Below are positions 53,540 through 62,492 of a stretch of 64,000 bases of DNA, in pieces. Source of the DNA: Bog-473 sp963828505 (lineage in GTDB: Bacteria; Actinomycetota; Acidimicrobiia; Acidimicrobiales; RAAP-2); the NCBI GenBank assembly GCA_963828505.1, contig CAWHFM010000021.1, forward strand, positions 186,001-250,000. Direction: 5' to 3'. The position numbers and the translations under genes are program-made. Below the pieces are notes generated by a model. That model was not told where the DNA came from. It saw nothing but the letters and a program-made list of their open reading frames with translations, and made no database searches. How positions within the stretch are numbered: the stretch's first letter is position 1; the number at the start of each line of letters is the position of its first letter.

Positions 53540-55241
53540 GAGCGTGGGTCGGAATCGACCAATGGCTCCGGACTGACGCCTCTGAACAGTGTCCGGTACT
53601 CCCGGACAGGCAATGGCGCGGAACCGGCGGCCGACAAGCCCGTTGAGTGAGTGGTCGGTGCCGCAGAGACGCCTTTCGGGCCTTCCTATGCGGTTGCCCG
53701 GGCCAGCTTTCGCAGGTTGTGGCAGAGCGAGTGCAGGGCCCACTCACCTTGGGCACCTTGGAGGCCGCGCAGACGGAGGAAGCCAGCGCTTTGTCGGACC
53801 TTCGTCTGGCCGAAGACCGGCTCGACGATGGCCTTGCGTCTGGCGTAGTCGGCCCGTCCCGCCTTGGTGCGCAGTCGGCGTGCCATCTTCTCTTTGACGG
53901 TGGCGTCTTTTGGGATGGGACCTCTCGGTGCGTCTGGCACCCGTTCGTGGTGCTTGATGCGCCCGGTGGCGATCAAGACGTCGACGCCGGCGTCAGTGGC
54001 GTCGTTCACGTTCTTCTCGGAGAAGTAGCCGGCGTCGGTGATGAACGTGTCGGGGTTCTCGTCGATGCCCGCTGCGCCGAGGTTGGCCTCGGTGGCCTCG
54101 ATCATCTCCACCAGTTGCTGAACGTCGGTGGCCTGGTTGGTCACCGAGTGGGCCACGATGACCTGAGCTTCTTCGTCGACCACGGCCTGAGCGTTGAAGG
54201 CGTAGGCGAAGCCATCGGTCGTCTTCATCATCCGTGACTCGGGGTCGGTGAAGTTGCGCTGAGCTCGCGCCGACGGTGTCGCGCCCTCGGCCGCGGTGGC
54301 ACCGGCGGCTTGGACCTCTTCCTCGCTGACACCGCTTTCGGTGGCCTTTTCCTGGGCCTTTTGCGCTGCCCTCTCCCTCGCCTCGGCCTCGATGGACTCC
54401 TTGGCGGCGCGCAGCTTGGCCAGGCGACGCTCCTTGGTCGCCAGCTCTGCTGGGACCTCGTCACCCCGCTTGTCCTCGCCGAACGCGGCGTCTTCGGCCG
54501 CGTCGGCAGCCTCGGCCTCGGCCAACATGGCCGCCACTTCAGCTTCAAGCTCTTCGATGCGCGGTCCCATCGGGTCATAGCTCATGGCCTTGTGCTTCGA
54601 CGCCGACGCCCGCAGCTTGGTGCCGTCGAGGGCGACGCGGCCGAGGCGCACCAGCCCGGCTTCGGCGCACAGGGCCAGCACCTGGACGAAGAGGGCGTCG
54701 ATGGCGTCGAGGTGGCGGCGCCGAAAGCGAGAGATCGAGCGGTAGTCCGGAGCCGCGTTCGCACTGAGCCAGCGGAAGGCCACGTCGACATGGCAACGCC
54801 GTTCCATCTCCCGCGAGCTGGTGACCCCGCTCGAGTAGGCGAAGAGCAAGAGCTTGAGCATCATGGCGGGGTCATAGGGCGGAGCGCCCGAGGCCTCCGT
54901 GTAGGAGTCGTAGATGCAGTCCAGGTCGAGCATGTTCTCGACCACCTCGGAAATGAAGCGGGCCTCGTGGTTCTCGGGCAGCCAGTCGTCGAGGGAGGGC
55001 GGGAGGAGGAAGGACTGGGACTGGTCGTAGTGGCGGAAGCGCTTGTTGACCCCGGCCGGGAGCTTGTCGGGGGGCCTGACCGCCTCCCCTTCCACCTCGA
55101 AGAGCTTGTCGCCGACCCGATCATCTGCCATGAGCAAATTCTTGCAAACCCCCAGCAGAATCGCGAATCGAAGGTCAGCCCTCACTACCACGGGAGGCGA
55201 ATCAGCCGGTTGGCGTCATTGGCAGGTTCTGACCCACGCTC
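53540..55241 (-). mobile_element. IS1182-family insertion sequence, copy B
   Basis: Identical to copy A apart from one base (53848 G). CTAG flanks both ends (53536-53539, 55242-55245). It splits the intron reverse transcriptase gene. Confidence 0.93.
53686..55131 (-). CDS. IS1182-family DDE transposase (copy B)
   Basis: The protein sequence is the same as that of copy A: DGTKLRAS, ITDAGYF and IVEPVFGQ motifs with the charged insert. The start is MADDRVGD at 55131. The one base difference is silent. It is intact. Confidence 0.93.
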   Translation of the reverse strand: MADDRVGDKLFEVEGEAVRPPDKLPAGVNKRFRHYDQSQSFLLPPSLDDWLPENHEARFISEVVENMLDLDCIYDSYTEASGAPPYDPAMMLKLLLFAYSSGVTSSREMERRCHVDVAFRWLSANAAPDYRSISRFRRRHLDAIDALFVQVLALCAEAGLVRLGRVALDGTKLRASASKHKAMSYDPMGPRIEELEAEVAAMLAEAEAADAAEDAAFGEDKRGDEVPAELATKERRLAKLRAAKESIEAEARERAAQKAQEKATESGVSEEEVQAAGATAAEGATPSARAQRNFTDPESRMMKTTDGFAYAFNAQAVVDEEAQVIVAHSVTNQATDVQQLVEMIEATEANLGAAGIDENPDTFITDAGYFSEKNVNDATDAGVDVLIATGRIKHHERVPDAPRGPIPKDATVKEKMARRLRTKAGRADYARRKAIVEPVFGQTKVRQSAGFLRLRGLQGAQGEWALHSLCHNLRKLARATA

Positions 55242-55245
55242 CTAG

Positions 55246-55559
55246 GCGTCCCACGTCACCCCGTCGATCCCCGGTGCAGCCAAGGGGCGGATCGCCCAGT
55301 AGGCCGCCCGGAGGCGATCGAGGTCGACGTGGTGTAGCAAGGCGGTGAACCGTGCATCCTTGTCCTTGCGTGCTGCTTCGCGCACACGATCCAACCCGCT
55401 TGACACGTCGGGCCCGGCACTGCGTCCGGGACGTGTTGAGCCGTCCGTGTTCCCCTTGGCCAGCCCCCTTTCCTCCACCGCCTCCGCTGCCGGTCGCCCG
55501 GTGTTGTTCGGCGGCTTCGCAGGTAGTACGGGGCTGTCAGACTTCCCACGCTCGTACAT
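55246..55559 (-). pseudogene. Group II intron reverse transcriptase, N-terminal part
   Basis: It begins MYERGKSDSPVLPAKPPNNT and continues DVSSGLDRVREAARKDKDAR, FTALLHHVDLDRLRAAYWAI and APGIDGVTWDA. This is the standard start of intron-encoded proteins, including the RT-0 region. It is cut after GVTWDA, where IS1182 was inserted. Joining to the C-terminal part with one CTAG gives TAG in frame rather than the expected Tyr codon, so the gene may have been broken before or at insertion. Confidence 0.88.
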
Positions 55560-55925
55560 CTCAGGATTGCGGCCTTGGCCTTGCCCGAGCGGCCCGGCGG
55601 GCGATCAGCCCGAGGGGCGAGTGTGGGATCTCCCGGTTCTCGCGCATGGAGACTCCGTACATGCACAGGTTCTTCGACCGGGCGGGGTCCGACGGCAACT
55701 TGCGATGACGCTGCCGCCGATATGGCCTTCCGCTTCTTTCGACAGCGTCGGCACCCCGAATGCACCTATTTCCCGGCTCAATAGCCCAGCCTGCACGTAC
55801 CCCTGTCAACGCTTCGCCGCCGTCCTTGCGGACGTCGACGCATGACTCGGGGCCATCGTGGGTCGCTACCCCTTCAACGTGGAGCGTTCTCATCTCCTTC
55901 TCCATGCCGGTTTATCCCGGCGCTC

Positions 55926-56782
55926 CGAAAGTCAGGGAGCTCGTACTGCGCGTCATCGAGGAACAGGAAATCGACACCACAATGGTGGTCCCGATAATAT
56001 TGTCGATGCTCGAGCGGGTCGAGGGCTTCTCGCCAGAGCGTCTGCGGTCAGTGCGTCAACTGGTCTATGGAGCGGCTCCGATATCGGAGGCCCTCATCAC
56101 GCGATGGCTGGATATGCTCCCGGACACCGACTTCCTACAGGGTTACGGAATGACCGAAGCAGCATCTGCGCTCACGTTCCTCGGCCCCGAGGACCATCGA
56201 CGTGGCGGCAGTGCTCTGGCAACGGCCGGCAGACCCTTGTTCGGAATCGATATCTGCATCACTGACACGATCGGCAATTCCCTGCCTCAAGGAGAGGCAG
56301 GGGAGGTCTGCGCCCGCGGGGGAAATTTCATGCGCGAATACTGGAGGAAGCCCGAAGAGTCCAAGGCGGCAATGCGTGATGGTTGGTATCGCACCGGCGA
56401 TATGGGTTTCTTCGACGATACGAACCTCTTGCACCTGACCGATCGGCTGAAGGACATGATCGTCACGGGTGGAGAGAACGTCTACTCCACCGAGGTAGAG
56501 AACGTTCTGGCCTCTCATCCCGCCGTAGAGGAGGTCGCGGTGATCGGGATCCCGAGCGACCTCTGGGGAGAGACAGTCCACGCAATTGTCGTTCTCAAGC
56601 CGAACGAGAAGGCAACGGCCGAGGAGTTGATCGAGCACGCCCGCAAATCCCTGGCGGGGTTCAAGGTGCCGAAGTCCGTGGAGTTTCAACATGGTCCGCT
56701 CCCGCTTTCGGGGGCGTTCAAGCCCCTCAAGCGAGAGTTGCGGCGCAGCTACTGGGAAGACCGTGAGCGTCAGGTGAGTTGA
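55926..56782 (+). pseudogene. Acyl-CoA synthetase (AMP-forming), C-terminal fragment
   Basis: The frame carries VRELVLRVIEEQEIDTTMVV, LRSVRQLVYGAAPISEALIT, LQGYGMTEAASALTFLGPED (the acyl-AMP motif region), GWYRTGDMGFFD and LKDMIVTGGENVYSTEVENV, and FKVPKSVEFQHGPLPLSGAF (with a Lys at the expected catalytic site). It lacks the N-terminal ATP-binding loop, lost at the intron boundary. The reading frame is uninterrupted to the stop. About half of the roughly 500-residue enzyme remains. Confidence 0.9.
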
Positions 56783-56917
56783 CGCAGGCTGTGATCCGAA
56801 GCATGCCGAAAAGCGGAGCCGAAGATGGGCGAGCGGAGGGGGCCACCACCGAAGAACGGTTGCAAAAGGCTGCAGCGATCTCGTCAAGGGCCGGGCGGAG
56901 CTGAAAGGCTCGTGGGC

Positions 56918-57277
56918 TCACCGATTGACTGCGACAAGTGAATCGCTTACTTGTCTCGCCAGGCGAGCCAATGATGCACCTGCCAGATTCGGAGCGAGGC
57001 CACCCAGGCCGGCATGCAGCTGACCTCCTACGGCGGCAAAGAGCAGGGCGACGCCGACAGGAATAGTCCCGCTCATGGTGAAGTACGTGAGCTTCACTGA
57101 TCTCGTGTGCTGCAGAATGAAGATCAGCAGGAGCACCAAGACCAAGGCTGCCGCGACAACGCCGAACCAAACGGCAGAGATCCGCGTCCGGATTTGAGGC
57201 CGTTCCGGACTTTCGACCTCGCTGAGCACGGTGCGTGCCCTGGCACAGATTCCTCCGGGCTGGGTCGCCGTGGTCAC
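56918..57277 (-). CDS. LapA-domain (DUF1049) membrane protein
   Basis: The protein has about 119 residues. Two membrane segments, SAVWFGVVAAALVLVLLLIF and TIPVGVALLFAAVGGQL, surround LQHTRSVKLTYFTMSG, the LapA-domain arrangement. The C-terminal tail after HAGLGGLAP is not typical of the family and may come from DNA added by rearrangement. I used the GTG at 57277; the frame is open to 57331. The 1.1 kb after it, to 58398, has no confident gene other than repeat E. Confidence 0.65.
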   Translation of the reverse strand: MTTATQPGGICARARTVLSEVESPERPQIRTRISAVWFGVVAAALVLVLLLIFILQHTRSVKLTYFTMSGTIPVGVALLFAAVGGQLHAGLGGLAPNLAGASLARLARQVSDSLVAVNR

Positions 57278-57954
57278 GAGGTCACACCTTCCGATTCGTG
57301 GGCCCCCGCCCGGGAGTCCCAGATCTCCCACCGGGATCGGAATCGCTCAACCTGGGCCACCACCGCCGGGACATTCGTCAATTCGACTTCTCGTCGCGCA
57401 TGAGGGGATTGCTCTGTCATGAACTGGCTTATGCGAGCCAGGCCCGACGGTTCTATTTTGAGGATCTCGGTGTAGATGGGAAGAGACAACCACTTCGACG
57501 TAGCCGATCTGCTTGTCTCGCTGCGTCGGCCCGGGCCGGAAAGCGTCGTTGTCACAGACGGCCCAAGAGGGCGCCAACGCGTCTGACGGAACACACCGCT
57601 TGCGTATCCCCTCGTATCCCGACCCTGCGGCGCCGCTGGAGCGAACGGGAGCTGGCGACGCTCTCGTCGACATTTGTCGCAGCGTTGGTGAAGGGTCGCC
57701 CATTCGGACGAGGCGCTCGCGTGGGCCCCGATCAACGCGATGAGCGTGGTTCAGCAGGTGGGGTCCCAAACCGAGCTGCGCAGCGAAAGCGAACTGTTCC
57801 AGCTGCTCAAGTGCGCCCCGAAGACCCATGCCGGCACCTCCAGGTGACTCGCGGGATGCAATCGGCCCCGGCCGCCGAGACGGAGATCAGCCAGGGTCCA
57901 AAGACCCCAACCGCGGAGCGTTCGAAGCCGCCGCGGTCACACTTCCGATGATCT

Positions 57955-58070
57955 CGCGCGCTCGAGCGGGAGTCCGTGTGGATCTCCACTCGGTGACGCG
58001 CGTCTTTTCCGCTGGCGACGATCACGTTGCCTGGCGAGCGACAGGACATTTTCAACCCTGAAGCGGCTGC
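57955..58070 (-). repeat. Dispersed repeat, copy E
   Basis: The shared block is CTGGCGACGATCACGTTGCC with TGGCGAGCGACAGGACATTT, plus weaker similarity over the preceding 60 bases. It has the same orientation as A to D. No tRNA-like end is present. The flanks, 57278-57954 and 58071-58398, contain no confidently assigned gene. Confidence 0.6.
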
Positions 58071-58398
58071 CTCCCGTCGGGACATCATGCTTGGAACTGT
58101 TGTCCGTCCTGGAACGGCCCGATTGGATCACTGTGGCGCTGGCGCGACCCCTGCCCACGTATGGTATCGGGGCGACCTCTGGAGCCCCGGCCGTCGAATG
58201 TTTGGGAACTCATCCGCAGGCGCTCGAAAGCGCGAAGGCGAGCTGTTTGGCGCGCTGCGGGTTGGACGCTTCGGTTAGGTGGGTCGGGGTAGATCCAGAC
58301 TTTCAGGTGGCGTCAACAGTGCTGAAGAAGTCGAGAAGAGCGTGTGCCACCTGGTCGGGTGCCTCTAAGTGACTGTCGCGATTGTTTCCCCAGCGCGA

Positions 58399-59235
58399 TC
58401 ACGCGATCGGCGACTGGGTGAGTCGGCGCAGCAGATACCGGCTGTGGGCGGCCCAGATGAAGCCTTCGGTGACGATCGGATCTCGCTCATAGTCGACCTG
58501 GAGACGTCGGCTGTTCATGAGCCACGCCCAGGTGCGTTCGACGATCCAGCGTTTCGGGAGCGCTTCGAAGCGCCCGGGGTGGATGCGGTTCACCACTTCG
58601 ACGCCAACGTGGTGGTTCCGGCAGTGCTCGATGAAGGTGCGCTTGAAGCCAGAGTCACACCAGAGCTTGGCGAAACGAGTGGAGCGGTCGCGGGCACGGT
58701 CCGCCACGGTGATGCCACCGACGTTGTCCGAGATGCTCGCCGCCACGACGACCACCGCCATCAAGAGTCCGAGGGTGTCGACGATCCCGAAGGTCTTGCG
58801 ACCGTTGACCTTCTTTCCGGCATCAAATCCCTTGGTTTTCTTGCTTACCGTGGCCGCGGCGCGCACCGAGCGAGCATCGACGATGCCAGCAGAAGGTTCG
58901 CCGTGGCGGTCCTCTTGTTCACGCACCGCGGTGGCCAGTCGCTGCGCAATGCGTTCCCAGGTGCCGCCTCTCGACCAATCGAGGTGATAGCGATGCACCG
59001 TGTTCCAGTTCGGATAGTTACTGGGAAGCGCTCGCCACTGACACCCAGTGGCCACCACGTAGAAGATGGCGTCGACGACACGGCGGCGATCGACCTTGAT
59101 GGGGCGGCCCATCGACCCCGGTGTCCAATACGGAGCGACCAGATCGGCGATGAGCTCCCACTCTTCATCGCTCATGTCGCCGTGCGTCGTTCGCCAAGTC
59201 TGCGCCACTGCAACGGGGTCCGATTCCATACCCAA
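58399..59235 (-). CDS. IS5-family transposase (different subgroup)
   Basis: The protein has 278 residues. The N-terminal SDEEWELIADLVAPYWTPGS and CQWRALPSNYPNWNTVHRYH are typical. Catalytic residues are in SAGIVDARSVRAA (Asp), LWCDSGFKRTF (Asp) and RWIVERTWAWLMNSRRL (Glu). It differs from the IS5 copies at 5.5 and 29.6 kb. I could not define its tips. The alpha/beta hydrolase gene beside it ends in foreign residues, so the right end of the IS is probably near 59305. Confidence 0.9.
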   Translation of the reverse strand: MGMESDPVAVAQTWRTTHGDMSDEEWELIADLVAPYWTPGSMGRPIKVDRRRVVDAIFYVVATGCQWRALPSNYPNWNTVHRYHLDWSRGGTWERIAQRLATAVREQEDRHGEPSAGIVDARSVRAAATVSKKTKGFDAGKKVNGRKTFGIVDTLGLLMAVVVVAASISDNVGGITVADRARDRSTRFAKLWCDSGFKRTFIEHCRNHHVGVEVVNRIHPGRFEALPKRWIVERTWAWLMNSRRLQVDYERDPIVTEGFIWAAHSRYLLRRLTQSPIA

Positions 59236-59285
59236 CGCTACGGGATGACCGGACCCAGAGAGGGGTTATTTAGCCAATGACCTGC

Positions 59286-60128
59286 TCATATTTTCCAAAC
59301 AGGGTCTAAGGCTGCGTAGTGGCCCACGCCTTCGAGCGTCACTGATCGGACTGGATCGGAGCTGACCTGGCTCATCGTTGCGAAGGTCAACTCGCCGCCT
59401 CCAGCTCCGATCGCCAGTACGGGCACGCTCAGCTTGCGGGCGGCGACAAGGGCCACGATGTCTTCACCTTCTTGGAGCATGGACTGGTAGAGGCCGATCG
59501 CTCCGCGCCAGCCGTCGGGACGCGAGTAAGTCCGGACGAACTCGTCGATGTCGGTGTCGGTGATCGCTCCGGGGGTAGCGCTCATGGCCGGAAAGGCGAA
59601 CTGTCCGAGGAACTCGCGCTCGCGACCGGCGAGGAGCATCTCGGGGATCCCGGGGGCGGCAAGAACGCCGATGTGCCAGGTGCCGCCGTGGGTGATGTCG
59701 GCCAGTTTCTCAAGGCCGAACCCGGGTAGGCCCATCTCGATGGCGGTGAAGCTGAGCACATATTCGGGGTGCGTGGTGGCGAGACGGAACACGGTCGCCC
59801 CGCTGATGTCCTGCCCGGTGACGTGCACTGGGCCAATGTTGAGTTCTTCGATCAAATGGTGCAGGTCCTCGGCGGAAGTCTCGCTGTCGTAGGTGCCTGG
59901 CCCGCGGTCAGAGTCACCGAACCCGCGCAGATCCACAGCATAGACACGGTGGCTGGAAGCGAGCAGCGGGATGAGCTTGCGGAAGGTCCACCACGTCTCG
60001 GGAAACCCATGGACCAGCAGAACTGGAGTTCCTTTGGTGCCCGCCGAAACGTAGCGCAGCTTCGTGCCGTTGACCTTGGCGTAATAGGTCGTGACCCCGG
60101 CCAGTGAGGCCTGCTTGGTTGCGGTCAT
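59286..60128 (-). CDS. Alpha/beta hydrolase (epoxide hydrolase-like), 3' end altered
   Basis: The protein has 280 residues. The oxyanion motif is LLVHGFPETWWTFRKLIPLL, the nucleophile region is HVTGQDISGATVFRLA with Asp where epoxide hydrolases and dehalogenases have theirs, and the catalytic His is in LEGVGHYAALD. In relatives about ten residues plus a helix follow this His; here the chain ends DPVWKI, encoded by sequence at the IS5 border. It is divergent from the MarR gene and flanked by its operators. It may still fold. Confidence 0.85.
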   Translation of the reverse strand: MTATKQASLAGVTTYYAKVNGTKLRYVSAGTKGTPVLLVHGFPETWWTFRKLIPLLASSHRVYAVDLRGFGDSDRGPGTYDSETSAEDLHHLIEELNIGPVHVTGQDISGATVFRLATTHPEYVLSFTAIEMGLPGFGLEKLADITHGGTWHIGVLAAPGIPEMLLAGREREFLGQFAFPAMSATPGAITDTDIDEFVRTYSRPDGWRGAIGLYQSMLQEGEDIVALVAARKLSVPVLAIGAGGGELTFATMSQVSSDPVRSVTLEGVGHYAALDPVWKI

Positions 60129-60160
60129 GTCAATCTCCCTTGGTTCGTTAACCCGATATC

Positions 60161-60199
60161 GACAACCCGGTTGTCCAAAGAGTAGACAACCGGGTTGTC
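60161..60199. promoter_or_regulatory. Twin 15-bp palindromes (MarR-type operators)
   Basis: GACAACC-C-GGTTGTC (60161-60175) and GACAACC-G-GGTTGTC (60185-60199) have perfect 7-bp arms and centres 24 bp apart. They lie between the divergent hydrolase and MarR genes, 33 bases from the first start and about 25 from the second. Confidence 0.8.
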
Positions 60200-60230
60200 G
60201 TTGTTAAGACACTGCTTTACAATGGACTCC

Positions 60231-60710
60231 ATGTCACGCTCGGGCGCCGACCTCGCACTGCTCCTGCTCGGAGGATTTCGCGTCCTGGTCGACGATGCGG
60301 TCTTGGAGCTCGCCGAGCGCGGATACGAAGATGTTCGCCCCGTCCATGACTTCGCGATGCGAGCCATCGCGGCGGGCGCCGACAATGCCTCGGAGCTGGG
60401 TCGTCGTCTGTCGGTCTCCAAGCAAGCGGCGGCAAAGACTGTCGCGGTGCTAGAGGAGCGCGGCTACGTGGCACGCGGCGCTGATCCGCTCGACGCCCGT
60501 CGAAAACGCCTTCAGGTCACGCCGCTCGGCTTCGAAGTCATGCGAGTAGGCGAAGCCGTTTTCGACGAATTGCGCGACAAGTGGAAGCGGAAGATCGGCT
60601 CCAAACAGCTTGAGCGCCTTGAGTCTGAGCTGGCGGCCCTGGTCGGGGCATCGACGGTGCGTATCGATTCGCCAGGCTGGATCGCCAAGAGCCTCGACGA
60701 GTCAACCTAA
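60231..60710 (+). CDS. MarR-family transcriptional regulator
   Basis: The protein has about 159 residues. The winged helix-turn-helix is NASELGRRLSVSKQAAAKTV, AVLEERGYVARGADPLDARR and KRLQVTPLGFEVM. The C-terminal helix KIGSKQLERLESELAALVGA completes the dimer domain. The start is one of several Met codons (60222 or 60231). It is divergent from the alpha/beta hydrolase gene and probably represses both that gene and itself. Confidence 0.9.
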   Translation: MSRSGADLALLLLGGFRVLVDDAVLELAERGYEDVRPVHDFAMRAIAAGADNASELGRRLSVSKQAAAKTVAVLEERGYVARGADPLDARRKRLQVTPLGFEVMRVGEAVFDELRDKWKRKIGSKQLERLESELAALVGASTVRIDSPGWIAKSLDEST

Positions 60711-60786
60711 CGGTCAAGGACCAGGTAGGAACCTTGCCAACTGGTCCGAACTAGTGCAGTCGAAACCCCCAACACCAGCGGTCCAG

Positions 60787-60985
60787 TCACGCCAGCTTTG
60801 CCGCCCATTCTTCGACCAGGCGCGCAAAGAGTCCAGGATCCTGCTCGTGCATCTGGTGGGCCATTTCCGGGAATGAGAAATATTCAAACGGCTGGCCCGC
60901 GGCCGTGACAAGATCACGCACCCGTTGGACCTGCACATCGGAGATCGCTCCCGTGAGGGCGCCCGTACCTGCTCGCCTCGACTCG
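60787..60985 (-). pseudogene. Alpha/beta hydrolase, C-terminal fragment
   Basis: The minus strand reads VTGAISDVQVQRVRDLVTAA, GQPFEYFSFPEMAHQMHEQD and PGLFARLVEEWAAKLA. The FPEMAHQMH segment carries the catalytic His of a hydrolase of the dipeptidyl or carboxylesterase type. Homology stops near 60985. No further gene is seen in 60986-61545. Confidence 0.65.
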
Positions 60986-61545
60986 CTAAAGGTGTCATTT
61001 TACTGAGGAGAACCAGATGAATGAAGGTCTGGTGGTGGAGACCAAGTGAACACATCGCAACAACTTGTCGCAGATGGAAACCTCAGCCGTTGCAGGATTT
61101 ATGGATGAAGCAACAATTCGGCGCCATGGCGAGCGTGCGGGCCCGGCAATTGAGCATTCATCGTCTCGAACGCCAAGGCGCTAGTTGTCGAGGGTGAGTC
61201 GTTATCGCGTCGCATCTCGATGGTCGAGTCTCCTTCGCTTGTAGAGGCCAAGGCTTGGTATGGCGCGGCCGAATACGGAGAGGCACGCACTCTCACTCCA
61301 ACAACCTATTGGGGGCCGCTTGCTAAAGTTCGTGGAGGGCATTTAGTCAACCGAGTCAGGGGAGGTAGAGCTTGGAGGCGAACATTGAGACTGTCTGCTT
61401 TGGCCCCGGTGCTCACAGCCTGATCGACTTCCCACGACTCCCTATCGATAATGTTCACCAACGGTTCCAACCTCATGGCCCGCTGGAGCGGCTAAATCTT
61501 CGCTTTTACGGTTGCTTACTTCAACTATCTGAAAGGAGCACCCAG

Positions 61546-62115
61546 ATGAGTGCAAAAGTACTCGAGCAAGCATTCGCTTCCACCGGCACGGTGCTGGCCA
61601 ACATCACACGGGATCAGATGGACTGGCAATCTCCTTGTGCGTCGTGGACGGTGCGCGATCTCGTCAACCACGTTGTCGGCGGCACCATGTACTTTGCCAC
61701 CATTGCCGATGATGGCAAGCCGCCCGAGCACGTCGATAATCCACCGGACTTCACTACCGAGGACTTCACCGCCATTTTCAAAGAAGGCGCCAAACGAGCC
61801 GTCGCCGCCTTCGCCGCTGAGGGCGCAATGGAACAAATCATGAAAACACCAGCCGGCGAGCTGCCCGGCTCCGTTTATGTGCTAATCGCCTCCATCGATA
61901 CGTTTACCCACGGATGGGATCTGGCCAAGGCGACCGGCCAGTCGACCGACCTCGACGCCGCGCTGTCAGCCCAGCTGCTCGGCATCGCCCAGGCCGCTCT
62001 CCCCGATTCCTTCCGCGGACCCGATGGTCAAGCGCCGTTCGGGCTACGGGTCGACGTTCCCGATTCCGCCTGCATGGCTGACCAGTTGGCCGGCTTCATG
62101 GGCCGCAACACCTAA
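61546..62115 (+). CDS. TIGR03086-type mycothiol-dependent maleylpyruvate isomerase-like protein
   Basis: The protein has 189 residues. AAAGGAG lies just before the ATG at 61546. The N-terminal metal-binding domain is LANITRDQMDWQSPCASWTV with RDLVNHVVGGTMYFATIADD, where the His of VNHV is the usual metal ligand, and a second His is in DTFTHGWDLAKATGQ. The family TIGR03086 (DinB-like fold) is mostly actinobacterial. The reaction is unknown; it may be mycothiol-dependent. It stands alone. Confidence 0.9.
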   Translation: MSAKVLEQAFASTGTVLANITRDQMDWQSPCASWTVRDLVNHVVGGTMYFATIADDGKPPEHVDNPPDFTTEDFTAIFKEGAKRAVAAFAAEGAMEQIMKTPAGELPGSVYVLIASIDTFTHGWDLAKATGQSTDLDAALSAQLLGIAQAALPDSFRGPDGQAPFGLRVDVPDSACMADQLAGFMGRNT

Positions 62116-62492
62116 TTGCCTGGAGGTGCTGCTAACACCATCTATTGCCCATCCGTGTCAGGTCGAGAAACTCTTTCAATGTCCGACTCGGAGGGAGCGG
62201 GGGGCGACGATCTGCGGGACCTCTATATCGAACCCTTTCGCTCCGAACGGCAGCAGACGAGACCTGAAAGCAGCTATAGCCGAACGGCGAGTAGCTACCT
62301 GCCCCCCATGCCCACCTTCGCCATAAACCCAGGCATCGATCAGCTCGACATCATTCGCAAAGGTGGCCCCCGGAGTCCTTGCCCGAAGGGGAGACGCAAC
62401 TGGACAACCTGTCGCATGTAAGGTCTCGCCGGCGACGACGGGTCCCAGGCGCGAGCGAACCGGGAACATCGGGCCGGGAGGAGACGGGCAAC

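Larger units (their letters stand above)
52312..55925 (-). mobile_element. Group II intron, interrupted by IS1182 copy B
   Basis: The 3' end carries a domain V-like hairpin (52346-52378) and a domain VI-like stem (52312-52345) that ends CCCTAC. The intron-encoded reverse transcriptase is in two pieces either side of IS1182. The 5' region (55560-55905) encodes, in one frame, the leader often seen in such introns (MRTLHVEGVATHDGPES). The likely 5' tip is near 55925 (GAGCGCC), a variant of the usual GTGCG. Without IS1182 the intron would be about 1.9 kb. The 5' boundary is inferred. Confidence 0.7.

Noticed and set aside
52384..55559. Retron or diversity-generating retroelement
   Set aside because: The reverse transcriptase has a maturase-type C-terminus and a domain V-like hairpin after it; no msr/msd, template repeat or variable-gene repeat was seen.
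57650..57845. Plus-strand stretch ending VVQQVGSQTELRSESELFQL
   Set aside because: It might be the end of a lost gene, but it has no motif and no consistent upstream frame, so I did not call it.
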